Source: Lamellibrachia columna (taxonomy: Eukaryota; Annelida; Polychaeta; Sabellida; Siboglinidae). From it: DNA of 64,000 nt. The position numbers were made by a program, and so were the translations under genes. The DNA is taken from contig OY759262.1 in the NCBI GenBank assembly GCA_963662155.1, positions 64,552,263-64,616,262 on the forward strand. Direction: 5' to 3'. Each line of letters starts with the position of its first letter. The stretch's first letter is position 1. Positions 11,110 to 21,739 of the stretch are shown here, in pieces. The notes under the pieces were generated by a model. The model was not told the origin of the DNA and did not search any database. It worked only from the letters and a program-made list of their open reading frames with translations.

Positions 11110-13824
11110 ATGGTAGCAGATATTGATCCTCATGTAATAGGCATCACAGAATCATGGGCAAATGAAGATATAGTAGATGCTGAGTTAGCACTGACAGGCT
11201 ATGTAATGTTTAGGAAGGATAGACGAGAAAGAAGGGGAGGTGGAGTAATTTTGTATATTAAAGAATATATCCAAGCATATGAAATTACACTGAAAAGTGA
11301 AGCAGATAGTGTGGAAGCAATTTGGTGTAACATAGTTACCAGGAACTCAACATTAACAATAGGAGTAGTTTATCGTAGTCCTAACATAGGACAAGAGGAA
11401 GATGTAAAATTACAAAAGGTGATAAGGGAGGTGAGCAAGGGAGAATGTGTTATAATGGGTGATTTTAACCATGGCCATATACAATGGGAATCATTAGAGA
11501 GTGCTGGAGGTGACGACCATCAGTTTCTACTTCTAACACAGGATTGTTTCCTTACTCAACATGTCTTGGAACCAACCAGAGGTGGGAATGTGTTAGATTT
11601 AATTTTGTCTTCTCAAAATGAATTAGTTGACAATGTTAAAGTACACGAACCTTTGGGTTCAAGTGACCATAACCAAATCCATTTTAATATAAAAGTAAAA
11701 ACAGGGAATACATATAAAAAACAATGGAGGAGAAACTTCAACAAAGGCAAATATAAAGTGATGAGAACATATCTAGCAAATATAGATTGGAATAACTTGC
11801 TGAAGAACAAGACAGCAACAGAATGCTGGACTTGTTTAAAATATGAGATTGAGGGCATTATTGAGAAATTTATTCCATTAAGAAAACAAGGGAAAAGATC
11901 CAGGAAAAAACACCTGTCAAAAGAAGCTATTAGAAAAATTGCTCACAAACAGATGCTGTGGAAAGTCTATAAACACACTGGAAATGTAGAAGACTACACA
12001 AACTATAAAGAGGCACTTAACCTAGCTACAACTGAAATTAGAAAATCTAAAAGAACCTTTGAAAAAAAATTGGCAGGTAATATAAAAAATGACAGCAAGA
12101 GTTTCTATGCTTATGTAAGGAGTAAACAGAAAGTTCGAGATAAGGTCGGACCACTGGAAAACAACAGTGAAAACATAATTTCTGATGGGTTCCAAATGGC
12201 AGAGGTCCTGAATGAGTATTTTAGCTCAGTTTTTACCACAGAAGATATCAGCTCACTTCCAGTTCCATTGACTAAATTTGAGGGCAATAAATCAGAACAT
12301 TTAGGGCAGTTATTTGTAACTCCTGAAATGATAGCAAAGAAAATTAAGAAGATGAAAGATAAAAAATCACCTGGAGTTGATGGGATACCACCAAAACTGC
12401 TAAAGGAAATTGTTGATCAAATTAGTACACCACTTGCAAACTTATTTAACTTGTCACTAGAAGAAGGAATAGTTCCTTCAGAATGGAAAGAAGCAAACAT
12501 TACGCCGCTATTTAAGAAGGGATCGAGGAAGAAGCCAGAAAATTACAGACCAGTGAGTTTAACATCAGTTGTATGTAAATTACTCGAAACATTAATTAGA
12601 GACCACATGGTGGAATTCCTCATAAAACATAAATTAATAAATACATCTCAACATGGATTCCTAAAAGCAAGGTCATGTCTAACCAATCTCTTATGTTTTT
12701 TAGAAGAAATTACAAAGTGGGTAGATGACGGGTCACCAGTGGATGTTGTCTACTTAGATTTTCAGAAAGCTTTCGATAAAGTGCCACATCAAAGATTGTT
12801 ACTTAAACTAAAAGCCCATGGTATAGGCAATGATGTAATCAACTGGATAGAAAAGTGGCTTACACACAGAAGACAGAGAGTAATAGTAGATGGTAAGATT
12901 TCAAACTGGAAATCTGTTTTGAGTGGGGTACCACAGGGATCAGTGTTAGGGCCTATACTGTTTTTAATATATATAAATGATTTGGAGGATGACATATCTA
13001 GCAAAGTACTCAAATTTGCAGATGACACAAAAGTATTCAGAAAGGTTACTAATGATACAGATAAACAAAGTTTACAGGATGATCTAGAAAAATTAGTTAA
13101 ATGGTCAGAAAAATGGCAAATGTTATTCAATTTTGGGAAGTGTAAATGTATACACATAGGACATGGAAATATGGACGAGGAATATAAAATGGGGGATGCT
13201 GTACTAGGTAGAACCACACAAGAAAAGGATTTAGGAGTAACATTTAATGCTGACATGAAAGTTTCAGAGCAATGTGGGATTGCTGCTTCGAAAGGAAATC
13301 AAATTCTAGGGCTAATTAGGAGAACTATCACGTATAAGGAGAAACATCTAATTGTACCCCTGTACAAAGCAATAGTTAGACCACATTTGGAATATTGTAT
13401 TCAAGCATGGAGGCCATATCGTAAAAAAGACATAGATAAGCTAGAAAGAATACAACGAAGAGCAACTAAGATGATTCCAGAATTAAGAGACCTTAGTTAC
13501 GAAAGTCGCTTATTACAATGTGGTTTGACAACACTAGAGACCAGGAGACTAAGAGGAGACCAAATAGAAGTGTTTAAAATAGTGAACGGTTATGAGGATG
13601 TTGATAGGAATATGTTCTTCAAACTTAAAGAAGGCAGTAGAACCAGAGGACACAAAGCAGCATTAGTTAAGGAGCAGTGTAGGTTGGACATGAGAAAGTA
13701 CTCTTTCTCACAGAGGGTGATAAATGAATGGAACAAACTGCCAAATGATTGTGTTAATGCTAGTAGTGTGAATATGTTTAAAAATAGAATTGACAGATAT
13801 CTGATAAGGGCGGGCTACACATAG
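11110..13824 (+). CDS. LINE ORF2: AP-like endonuclease and reverse transcriptase (CR1 clade)
   Basis: This 904-codon frame has no internal stop. The N-terminal endonuclease/exonuclease/phosphatase domain shows ITESW (residues 12-16), RRGGGVILYI (41-50), the GDFN catalytic loop (117-120) and SSDHN (184-188). It nicks the target DNA to prime reverse transcription. The reverse transcriptase follows: PGVDG near 421, NYRPVSL near 477, YLDFQKAFD, GVPQGSVLGP near 606 and the catalytic FADD near 636. The C-terminal tail has LTTLETRRLRGD and the SFSQRVINEWNKLP block typical of CR1-type elements. The first ATG is at 11110, but homology starts earlier: an in-frame LNARSIVNKK, the usual start of the endonuclease, is at 11065-11094 and the frame is open back into ORF1 without a Met. 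ORF2 is therefore probably translated by reinitiation or from a non-ATG codon. Key catalytic residues look present. Confidence 0.9.
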   Translation: MVADIDPHVIGITESWANEDIVDAELALTGYVMFRKDRRERRGGGVILYIKEYIQAYEITLKSEADSVEAIWCNIVTRNSTLTIGVVYRSPNIGQEEDVKLQKVIREVSKGECVIMGDFNHGHIQWESLESAGGDDHQFLLLTQDCFLTQHVLEPTRGGNVLDLILSSQNELVDNVKVHEPLGSSDHNQIHFNIKVKTGNTYKKQWRRNFNKGKYKVMRTYLANIDWNNLLKNKTATECWTCLKYEIEGIIEKFIPLRKQGKRSRKKHLSKEAIRKIAHKQMLWKVYKHTGNVEDYTNYKEALNLATTEIRKSKRTFEKKLAGNIKNDSKSFYAYVRSKQKVRDKVGPLENNSENIISDGFQMAEVLNEYFSSVFTTEDISSLPVPLTKFEGNKSEHLGQLFVTPEMIAKKIKKMKDKKSPGVDGIPPKLLKEIVDQISTPLANLFNLSLEEGIVPSEWKEANITPLFKKGSRKKPENYRPVSLTSVVCKLLETLIRDHMVEFLIKHKLINTSQHGFLKARSCLTNLLCFLEEITKWVDDGSPVDVVYLDFQKAFDKVPHQRLLLKLKAHGIGNDVINWIEKWLTHRRQRVIVDGKISNWKSVLSGVPQGSVLGPILFLIYINDLEDDISSKVLKFADDTKVFRKVTNDTDKQSLQDDLEKLVKWSEKWQMLFNFGKCKCIHIGHGNMDEEYKMGDAVLGRTTQEKDLGVTFNADMKVSEQCGIAASKGNQILGLIRRTITYKEKHLIVPLYKAIVRPHLEYCIQAWRPYRKKDIDKLERIQRRATKMIPELRDLSYESRLLQCGLTTLETRRLRGDQIEVFKIVNGYEDVDRNMFFKLKEGSRTRGHKAALVKEQCRLDMRKYSFSQRVINEWNKLPNDCVNASSVNMFKNRIDRYLIRAGYT

Positions 13825-13927
13825 ATGAGAAAATTATTGGACTCTCGATAAGCCAATGGCTTCCTTGTCCACTTGCCATCTGGAACTTGTTGTTCGAGAT
13901 GGCAATCTTGTTAAATCTTGTTAAATC

Positions 13928-14045
13928 ATTTTGGTGAAATCATCGGACAAACTGTAAAATTATTTTTGACCAGATCCAGTCAAAATTAGGAAAAAGGGCA
14001 AAAGGTTTTCAGCTCTATAACGGTAATTCACTATAATGTTATAAC
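13928..14045 (+). repeat. Dispersed repeat family X, copy 1, right part
   Basis: It begins ATTTTGGTGAAATCATCGG and contains ACAAACTGTAAAATTATTT and GACCAGATCCAGTCAAAAT. These words recur in order at 24090-24140 and 36120-36172 and, on the minus strand, at 22925-22980. Confidence 0.75.
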
Positions 14046-14119
14046 ATACTAGCCGAGTTGCCCTGCCCAGAGTTGCACCCAGTGTTGCACACAAAAAAGG
14101 CAGCCTCTGCAAGAGCCTA

Positions 14120-14743
14120 TGACTCCTTGTACCACCCAGTCAATGACTCCTTGCACCACCCAGTCAATGACTCCTTGTACCACCCAGTCAATGACTCCTT
14201 GCACCACCCAGTCAATGACTCCTTGCACCACCCAGTCAATGACTCCTTGCACCACCCAGTCAATGACTCCTTGTACCACCCAGTCAATGACTCCTTGCAC
14301 CACCCAGTCAATGACTCCTTGCACCACCCAGTCAATGACTCCTTGCACCACCCAGTCAATGACTCCTTGTACCACCCAGTCAATGACTCCTTGCACCACC
14401 CAGTCAATGACTCCTTGCACCACCCAGTCAATGACTCCTTGTACCACCCAGTCAATGACTCCTTGCACCACCCAGTCAATGACTCCTTGCACCACCCAGT
14501 CAATGACTCCTTGCACCACCCAGTCAATGACTCCTTGCACCACCCAGTCAATGACTCCTTGCACCACCCAGTCAATGACTCCTTGTACCACCCAGTCAAT
14601 GACTCCTTGCACCACCCAGTCAATGACTCCTTGTACCACCCAGTCAATGACTCCTTGCACCACCCAGTCAATGACTCCTTGCACCACCCAGTCAATGGCT
14701 CCTTGTACCACCCAGTCAATGACTCCTTGCACCACCCAGTCAA
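14120..14743 (+). repeat. 24-bp minisatellite, left half, 26 copies
   Basis: Exactly 26 units of 24 bp, beginning TGACTCCTTGCACCACCC. The main variant changes GCACC to GTACC. Every frame is open because 24 is a multiple of 3; frames here are not genes. The array stops on a unit boundary where the L2-like LINE begins and resumes on a unit boundary at 16631. Confidence 0.97.
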
Positions 14744-16630
14744 TTATTATTATTATATCGGAATTTATATAGCGCCCGAATCCAATTAAGATAAAATGCT
14801 CTCAGGCGCTTTACATGAAACTGCATCAATTAAATAACACTATAAAATACACACTTTACATAAAACTGCATACATTAAATAAAACTATAAAATATAGATT
14901 ATTTTAAAAGTAGCTAGTGTAAGGAGCTGATTTAAACATTAAAAAAATAAATAAACATATATTACACTTATAGTAAACACATTAATAAAACATAACGAAT
15001 AAGTCATTGGTATATAGCAATGTCATTAAAACGAGAGCGTGACTCAATCACATCAGTCGTAAGCCAGTTGAAAAAGATGTGTTTTTAAGTGTCTCTTGAA
15101 AGAGCTGAGAGTGTTCAGTTGTTTAATGTTCTCAGGCAAGTCGTTCCACAGTATGGCCGCATGTCGGCTGAAACAACGTTCACCATAAGTTGCAGTCCGT
15201 AGCATAGGTACGACGAGAAGTGACTTCTCCGTTGATCTTAAACTACGCGTTGGTTGATATTTCTGCACAGTGTCACTCATGTATGCCGGTGCCAATCCGT
15301 TGAGCACTTTATACGTGAAGGTGTTAACCTTAAAGCGGAGCCGGTATTTCACCGGAAGCCAATGTAGCTCACGTAACACAGGTGTTATGTGTTCGCTCTT
15401 GCGTGACCTGGTGATTAGGCGAGCAGCGCAGTTCTGTATACGCTGCAATCGTTCAATTAGCACCTGAGGCAAACCTTGCAGTAGCGCGTTTCCATAGTCC
15501 AGGCGAGATGTTACCAGTGCTTGGACTTACAGGCGTCATTTGTGATGTATTGCCTGATTTTGCCAATATTTCGAATGTGGTAGAAACAGGACTTGGAGAT
15601 CGCATTCACCTGTTTCTCCATTGTCAATCCGCTGTCCATAATAACTCCAAGATTTCTCACGGATTGCACAGCATGTAATAGTCTGCCTCCGATCATGAGG
15701 GACAAGTCGTTCACCCGAAGAATTCGGTGTTTGGACGAAAACACAATGAGTTCGCTTTTTTCTTGGTTCAGTTTCAGCATGTTTCTATTCATCCACCCGC
15801 CAACATCAGCCACACAGGCTTCAATGGCTGACCTTTCACTGGCCCAGTTCTCATCAGGCTTGATGGACAAGTATATTTGTGTGTCATCTGCATAACAGTG
15901 GTAGTGAAGATTATGTTTCTTCACTATATCACCAACTGGTTTAGTGTATATGCAGTACAGTTTCGGTCCCAACACGGATCCTTGTGGCACGCCGCAACAT
16001 AGATTTGCGTTGAACGAAGTTGTGGGACCGACAGAGACACATTGCGTTCTGCCGCTAATGTAGGATCGCATCCAATCCAGGGCTTCTGCAGTCACACCAA
16101 ATGAGTGTTGAAGACGCGTTAGCATAATGCCATGGTCAATAACATCAAACGCACTGGACAGATCAAGCATGACCAAGACAACTACACGTTTTTGATCAAG
16201 GGCTTCTGCGATGTCGTTCTGGAGCACTTTCTATAGCACTTTCACAAGAGCTGTCTCGGTTGAATAATTATTTCGGTACGCTGACTGATGAAAATCGTGT
16301 AGATTGTTGATGTCCAGGTGATCTTTCAAACGATGTTCGACCACTTTCTCAAGAAGTTTTGACACGTATGGTAGGTTTGACACAGGCCGATAATTATTCA
16401 GAACTTCCTTATCGAGGCCCGGCCTTTTAAGCAATGGTCTCACAACTGCACGTTTGAAACATGCGGGTACCACTGACGTTGCCAACGATTTGTTAATAAT
16501 GGCTGTAATCAACGGCACGAAATGATCCAGACACTGCCTCAAAAGCCGCGTAGGGATCGGGTCTAAGACACATGTCTTGTTGGGCGAATTTGTGATTATT
16601 CGTTTCACCTCGTCATGGGTGGCTGGCAGA
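14744..16630 (-). mobile_element. L2-like LINE inserted in the 24-bp array
   Basis: On the minus strand the element has a broken reverse transcriptase frame, then a 3' UTR ending GTAAAGCGCC ... GGCGCTATATAAATTCC and a run of ATA/ATT triplets. That tail is typical of L2-clade LINEs. Both flanks are the same 24-bp minisatellite, interrupted exactly between two units, so this is an insertion into a pre-existing array. No target duplication longer than a base is visible. The 5' end is truncated within the reverse transcriptase. Confidence 0.85.
15053..16608 (-). pseudogene. L2-like LINE reverse transcriptase, one stop and one frameshift
   Basis: Read on the minus strand from 16608: PIPTRLLRQCLDH, NYRPVSNLPYVSKLLEKV, then an in-frame TAG at 16231-16233. 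The stop lies in a short direct duplication around AAAGTGCT. The same frame continues with LDLSSAFDVIDHG, the GVPQGSVLGP block and the catalytic YADDTQIYL. A frameshift near 15525 leads into the last part (15053-15472), which has LQRIQNCAARLI, LRELHWLPVKYRLRFK, NGLAPAY and WNDLPENIK, all familiar in L2-type elements. The endonuclease domain and the start are missing. It cannot make an active protein. Its nearest class is L2/CR1-group; finer placement needs a phylogeny. Confidence 0.85.
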
Positions 16631-17158
16631 TGACTCCTTGCACCACCCAGTCAATGACTCCTTGCACCACCCAGTCAATGACTCCTTGCACCACCCAGTC
16701 AATGACTCCTTGTACCACCCAGTCAATGACCCCTTGCACCACCCAGTCAATGACTCCTTGTACCACCCAGTCAATGACTCCTTGCACTACCCAGTCAATG
16801 ACTCCTTGCGCCACCCAGTCAATGACTCCTTGCACGACCCAGTCAATGACTCCTTGCACTACCCAGTCAATGACTCCTTGCACCACCCAGTCAATGACTC
16901 CTTGCACCACCCAGTCAATGACTCCTTGCACCACCCAGTCAATGACTCCTTGCACCACCCAGTCAATGACTCCTTGCACCACCCAGTCAATGACTCCTTG
17001 CGCCACCCAGTCAATGACTCCTTGCACGACCCAGTCAATGACTCCTTGCACTACCCAGTCAATGACTCCTTGCACCACCCAGTCAATGACTCCTTGCACC
17101 ACCCAGTCAATGACTCCTTGCACCACCCAGTCAATGACTCCTTGCACTACCCAGTCAA
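16631..17158 (+). repeat. 24-bp minisatellite, right half, 22 copies
   Basis: Exactly 22 units of the same 24-bp repeat as 14120-14743. Variants GCGCC, GCACG and GCACT recur in the same order 192 bp apart (16801 and 16993), so eight units were duplicated as a block. The long frames on both strands are periodic artefacts. Confidence 0.97.
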
Positions 17159-18465
17159 GTCTTCTTAGAGCAATGCCAATGACAATGACAACTTCATACC
17201 CCAAAAATAAACAATCTACGAACTTCCTACCATGTATGATGACCTTATCCAACGTCACTAATACTTATGAACTGATTGGATATGTCAAGATAACCATTTC
17301 AACATGAAAACAAACTATCCTGAAAAGTACTCACTATTATTATGTACAACTGCCGGTTTGATGAAACGTTCATACAACACAAAGGAAGTCCTGATTGGAT
17401 CCATCATAATATCCTCAACACCCGGGGGAATTTTTTATGTACGAACCATCCCCATGGGTGAACTACAAAATGTCAGCCCCGGCAGGCAGGCAGGCAGGGA
17501 GGCAGGCAGGCAGGGAGGCAGGCAGGCAGGCAGGGAGGCAGGCAGGCAGGCACTTTCACTATTTACCCGATCTGACAAATTCTGTCAATGAATTTAACAA
17601 AAGTTTGCACTGTTTTATAAAACCGCACGTTACTTGCACTGTTCACACTCAACACAGTTGCAGTTGCATCAAGGTAAGGCTGTCAACCCTTCCCTTACCC
17701 CCCACACCCCGCTACCACCTTACCACAGAAATAGTCGGCCTACGTCCACTGAATGGAACACAGTAACAATTTGTTGACATTCATTTGAAAAGGTAACATT
17801 TTGTAGACAATTATTTATCTTGAAGGCGTGTGATAATGTGCCACATTGCAGATCGCTGTCTTTAGTACATCCTACATGTAGGATCTTCAATGTAAAAACC
17901 ATGAAACTGACCAATTGCAATTATCTGTCAAGAAGACAGTGGGATGGGAAAAGAAGAGACTAATTTGTGGTGTTCTACCAGGACAAGACACAGCAAAACA
18001 CCTTGCGTGACATTGCTACTTCTACCATCAGTTGCAGGAGAAATTTCTTATCATCTTGTATCAATGTGTTGCTTAAATGAATAATTAAATAGTGGTGAAC
18101 AGTTCTTTATTTAGATGTTCGCATCGATACTACAGCTTTAGACCGTAATTGAATACTGAATGGAGCGATGTTGCATTATGATGGCCAAGATGTTGGCCAA
18201 GGTCACTGATGTCACACATTTTAGATTGTGACAAGAAGGTAGTCTGATGCGGATTGCAAACATTTACTGTAGAAATACTTGTCGTTTCTTGCGTAATCTT
18301 AAGGTGACAATGATAATGTTTATCATATGATCCTTATATTGATCCACTGCATATCTAGATCATGTTTTGTGGTTTTGCCTTGAAAAGTGCTCGGATTATA
18401 TACATATATTGAAGCAGCACAACAAACTGATAATGCAAAGAATGCTGGGATGGTCATGTGACGTC
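17159..18465. other. No gene seen; GGCA/GGGA run inside
   Basis: Unassigned sequence. At 17478-17552 a run of GGCAGGCAGGGA words forms a tetranucleotide microsatellite. At 17870-17885 TACATCCTACATGTAGGATC forms a short inverted repeat. Confidence 0.45.
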
Positions 18466-18469
18466 AGTC

Positions 18470-18846
18470 ATGGGCCATGGCCTAAGGACATTGGAATCAC
18501 AATCAAAAGAACCCAGGTTCCAATAATCTTGCTACTGTTTCAAAGCTTGGGCAATTATTTCATTCCACATTGCCTTAGTTCACTCCGTGGTAAATGAGTA
18601 CCTAACTACAGACTGGTGGATATGTGAACGAATAGTCTTCAGTCAGTAACTGCAGCATGGCTGAATGCTTCCCAGAGAAGTCAAGTTGGTGTTGGAATGA
18701 ACAGGTCTGCCAGGGGGTGAAGTGTAAGGTCTGCCAGGGGGTGGAGTGTAAGGTCTGCCAGGGGGTGAAGTGTAAGGTCTGCCAGGGGGTGAAGTGTAAG
18801 ACTTTGAGCGGTCGCAAAGTAATGGATACCATACTATATAGGAACT
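18470..18846 (+). mobile_element. tRNA-derived SINE, copy 1, with expanded tail block
   Basis: A degraded tRNA-like head (GAACCCAGGTTCCAATAATC) is followed by the family body: GCTTGGGCAATT, TTGCCTTAGTTCACT, TAAATGAGTACC, GTGGATATGTGAACGAATAG, GCAGCATGGCTGAATGCTTC. A tail block repeated four times follows, then ACTTTGAGCGGTC...ACTATATA. The same order is found at 26.7, 53.9, 60.4 and 63.3 kb. Confidence 0.7.
18703..18800 (+). repeat. 24-bp tandem repeat, 4 copies, within SINE
   Basis: The unit GGTCTGCCAGGGGGTGAAG plus GTGTAA repeats. It is the same block that forms 31-bp units at 57045 and 60659; here it lacks the seven-base AGGAACA. Confidence 0.95.
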
Positions 18847-18859
18847 TAGCTTTTTTTAC

Positions 18860-19003
18860 CCAGTCACCCGTAAATGTCACAATCTGCGCCCAGTCACCCA
18901 TGACTGTGACAATCTATGCTCAGTCACCCATGAATGTGACAATATGTAACCAGTCAGCTGTGACTGTGATAATATGTGCCCAGTCATCTGTGACTGTGAC
19001 AAA
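18860..19003 (+). repeat. 30-bp tandem repeat, about 5 copies
   Basis: A unit starting CAGTCACCCATGACTGTGAC repeats with about 10-15% divergence between copies. Confidence 0.9.
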
Positions 19004-19052
19004 TAGTTAAATTCCACCTCCGTATCTGAGCAACATTTCTGCCAGAATTGTC

Positions 19053-19331
19053 TCCAGGGAGATGGAGATGCCTGGTCTGGTGGGAAGCTTACATCCAATC
19101 TCTGGCCATCTCTCCCAGAGCTACTGCAGTCTCCGAGGCAGATTCAGAGACTACAAGATTGGTGTGCCAGCAGCTCTGATTATCTACGGCACACTGATGA
19201 AGATGGATCTCCTCCCAGAAGACTGGGAAAGAGATAGCATTGAGGGATGGAACAATGCCTTCTGTGAGGAGGCAGCATCCACTTGTGTCTGTCTCTCTTT
19301 GTCTCGTCCAGAGACACTCACTGCTAAGTAG
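19053..19331 (+). CDS. Possible exon, unidentified
   Basis: GTCTCCAG at 19045-19052 could be a splice acceptor. The frame after it includes two ATGs and reads ...RFRDYKIGVPAALIIYGTLM and LLPEDWERDSIEGWNNAFCE before a stop at 19329-19331. A donor-like T|GTGAGG lies inside, near 19261. GC content is higher than in the neighbouring DNA. I recognise no domain and no partner exon, so this may be chance. Confidence 0.25.
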   Translation, partial: SREMEMPGLVGSLHPISGHLSQSYCSLRGRFRDYKIGVPAALIIYGTLMKMDLLPEDWERDSIEGWNNAFCEEAASTCVCLSLSRPETLTAK

Positions 19332-21604
19332 GGCGCTGTAGTGTAACAGCTTCTCCTTTCTGCCCAGGTTTCTGATTGGGCCAGACCTTGGTGGGCAGAC
19401 ATCTCATTCAATACTCTCATTTATTACTGTTGTTATTAAAACAGATGTCTTTAGTCAGGGACACTTTCATTTACCATTTTTCCTGCTGGCTTTGTCATGG
19501 GTGTTATGGAGCAATCCATTTGATGAATTATGTCACTGTCACTAAAACAACAGATTTTTGCAAGCAAGCTTTAGCTTCAGTGTGTGTCTAACATTTACTA
19601 ATAACTCATTGAATGTAGAATGACTTAACAAGATATTTTAACTATACTAGCAAATAGAATAACGAAAAAAAAAATTATTTTAACATTGAGACTTCACTGA
19701 AATACCTCAATTCAGTGATTTATGGCATTGGTAATGTGTCTCATATTTTATAACTTAGGTAAAATTATATTCTGTTTGTTGAAGAATATCAAGAATGTGG
19801 TTTAAAAAAAAAAACTCATGCGGAGTAAGCACAAATACTTTGAGTGCATTTATATTTGCATACATAACATTTTATTAAAATAAAATCATAAGTTTATGCA
19901 ATGTTACATTTTCATCCAATAAATTATAATGTTTTACTAACCTTGTTGGCATGTTCTAAAATACACCTATTAAATTTGTTTTCATGATGTTTATTGATTG
20001 CAAAAATCACAAAATATCAAGACGCAAAAACATTATTTTAAAGAATTTACAACACTGCTATTAGAATATTTTTGCAAATGTTTGGTGACAAAATACCAAT
20101 TATGTTTAGACAGATGCAGGGCCAATATGTGATTGGATGGTCTGTTTGATTTGTTGATATAGTGAAAATGTAACAGTGTTGTGGTGACAATAAAACGGTG
20201 ACAGCGTGTGACATACGCTCCATCTGGTGGTTGGAACAAAGCAAGGATTTGGCTTTTGTCCACGGAATCGTGTCACTACCCTAATGTGTCATAATTGAGT
20301 TAGCCACAAGCACAATTGTAGCAAGAGGACGATGTCCAGTACTGGTCAAACACGTGTCCAGTGGCCGGAATCGACTTACCTGAACAGGTGTGCAACTCTT
20401 AGCTGTAACAACATCAATTACTGACCACTGGTCAGTTGTAGTACCCTGCTGTGACCGTTCTTGAACAGTGGCCTTAGCAATTATTTATTGGTGGTCACAG
20501 CCGGTTACTTGTGTGACAGTCAGTTGGACAATAGTGAAAGTGGCGTGAAAATAAAGAGGTTCTGTAGTGGTCAGTTCATTACTTGACCATTGTCCACTTA
20601 TGTCACCCATCATCTGTTGTACAATTATTCCCTTTGTGGTCCTGTTTTTATGTGTGAGTTTAATGTCAATTAAGTGTGGCCTCGACCATGAGCGTGACCA
20701 CCGCAGTCCTTCGTGACCAGCAGCGTGACAACTGCTCTGGTCATCTGGGAATTCATTAATGTCTTATCACACAGAACAATATTTCCCGTCTCAGTTGATA
20801 GTTGTCATTGTTCCTTTGGAGTCGCGTTGTTAGTTTCCTGCTGGTCACTGGGTTGTTCACTGTTGTTGTGGACGCTTGTTGGTGTTTCTTGTGATCTTAA
20901 AACGTGGTTTTCACCTGGTCAGTTGGAACAAGTCATTGCGGGTGAAGGACACAAATGTTGGATGTCTTCAGAAAGGTTTGTTTGTGACAGTAATTTCAAA
21001 GTCTGCTCGTAAACATCCTCAACATGTGTATTACGATAGATTGAATACACTGCACTGGTAAAACGTCATTGGACCATTTTGTATTTCAGTGATATATTCT
21101 CTAAACGAGAAATGATTGAAATTGTCAATGTATGTTGTATCTGTGCCATGTATATGGAATATTGGTTAAAGAATATGTATTATGTGATTAGTCAGTAGTT
21201 AATTAATTAACAAATAATGAAAAATTTATAAAATATTAATTCAAATTAAACTCTGTTCAAGACAAGTCATAAATCGATATACAACTGAAACAGGATCTTA
21301 GTTTAGTAGTATGTTGATTAAAGCCAGTGTGGGGCATTCCATATTAATTTCTAATTAATATTTGATTAATTTGTCATTATTTGTTAATTTGTTAATTAAT
21401 TAATGATTAGTCAAACATGGTTTTTTAAAACAAAATTCCACATCTGTGACACAGAAATAACGTGTGTTGACAATGTAAATCATTTCTGACGCTCAGTTTT
21501 TTCCAAGAGAATATGTCTGAAATATTAGAAGATCCAGGAACGTTTACAGGTGCTTTATATGAAAGGATAAAATCAGTTACTGTCCTAAAATACGAGATCC
21601 GAGG
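19332..21604. other. No gene seen
   Basis: Mostly AT-rich unassigned sequence. From about 20330 to 20960 short words such as TGACCACTGGTCA and GTGACCA recur irregularly without a fixed period. Confidence 0.4.
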
Positions 21605-21735
21605 TGGCTTTCTAAGTTTCTGTTTTCTTCTGACCGCCATCAGGAGCAGTCTTATTGTTTTTGGTGGCAATCTGGTGAAATCTGACTAAATCTTGTTAAA
21701 TATAAAAATATTTGTTAAATCTTGTTAAACTTGCT
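21605..21735 (+). mobile_element. Diverged CR1-type 3' end (possible)
   Basis: GGTGGCTTTCT, ACCGCCATCAGGAGC, GGTGGCAATC and repeated AAATCTTGTTAAA follow the same order as the CR1 3' UTR (ATGGCTTCCTTG, TTGCCATCTGG, GATGGCAATC, decamer tail) at 13.86-13.93 kb. It is more diverged than the other copies and has no coding part. Confidence 0.4.
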
Positions 21736-21739
21736 AAAT

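Larger units (their letters stand above)
10685..13927 (+). mobile_element. CR1-type LINE, 5'-truncated, ORF2 intact
   Basis: The element holds the tail of ORF1, a complete-looking ORF2 and a 3' UTR ending in AAATCTTGTT decamers. The UTR contains the block CTCGATAAGCCAATGGC also found in the copies at 1-240 and 50 kb. It sits inside family X: ATTTT occurs at both edges (10678-10682 and 13928-13932), a possible short target duplication. The left edge cuts into ORF1, so the copy is 5'-truncated, as is usual after target-primed reverse transcription. Confidence 0.85.

Noticed and set aside
14058..14789. 24-bp array frames resembling a repeat protein
   Set aside because: The frame is open in multiple registers on both strands and is broken by a LINE; no start context or domain.
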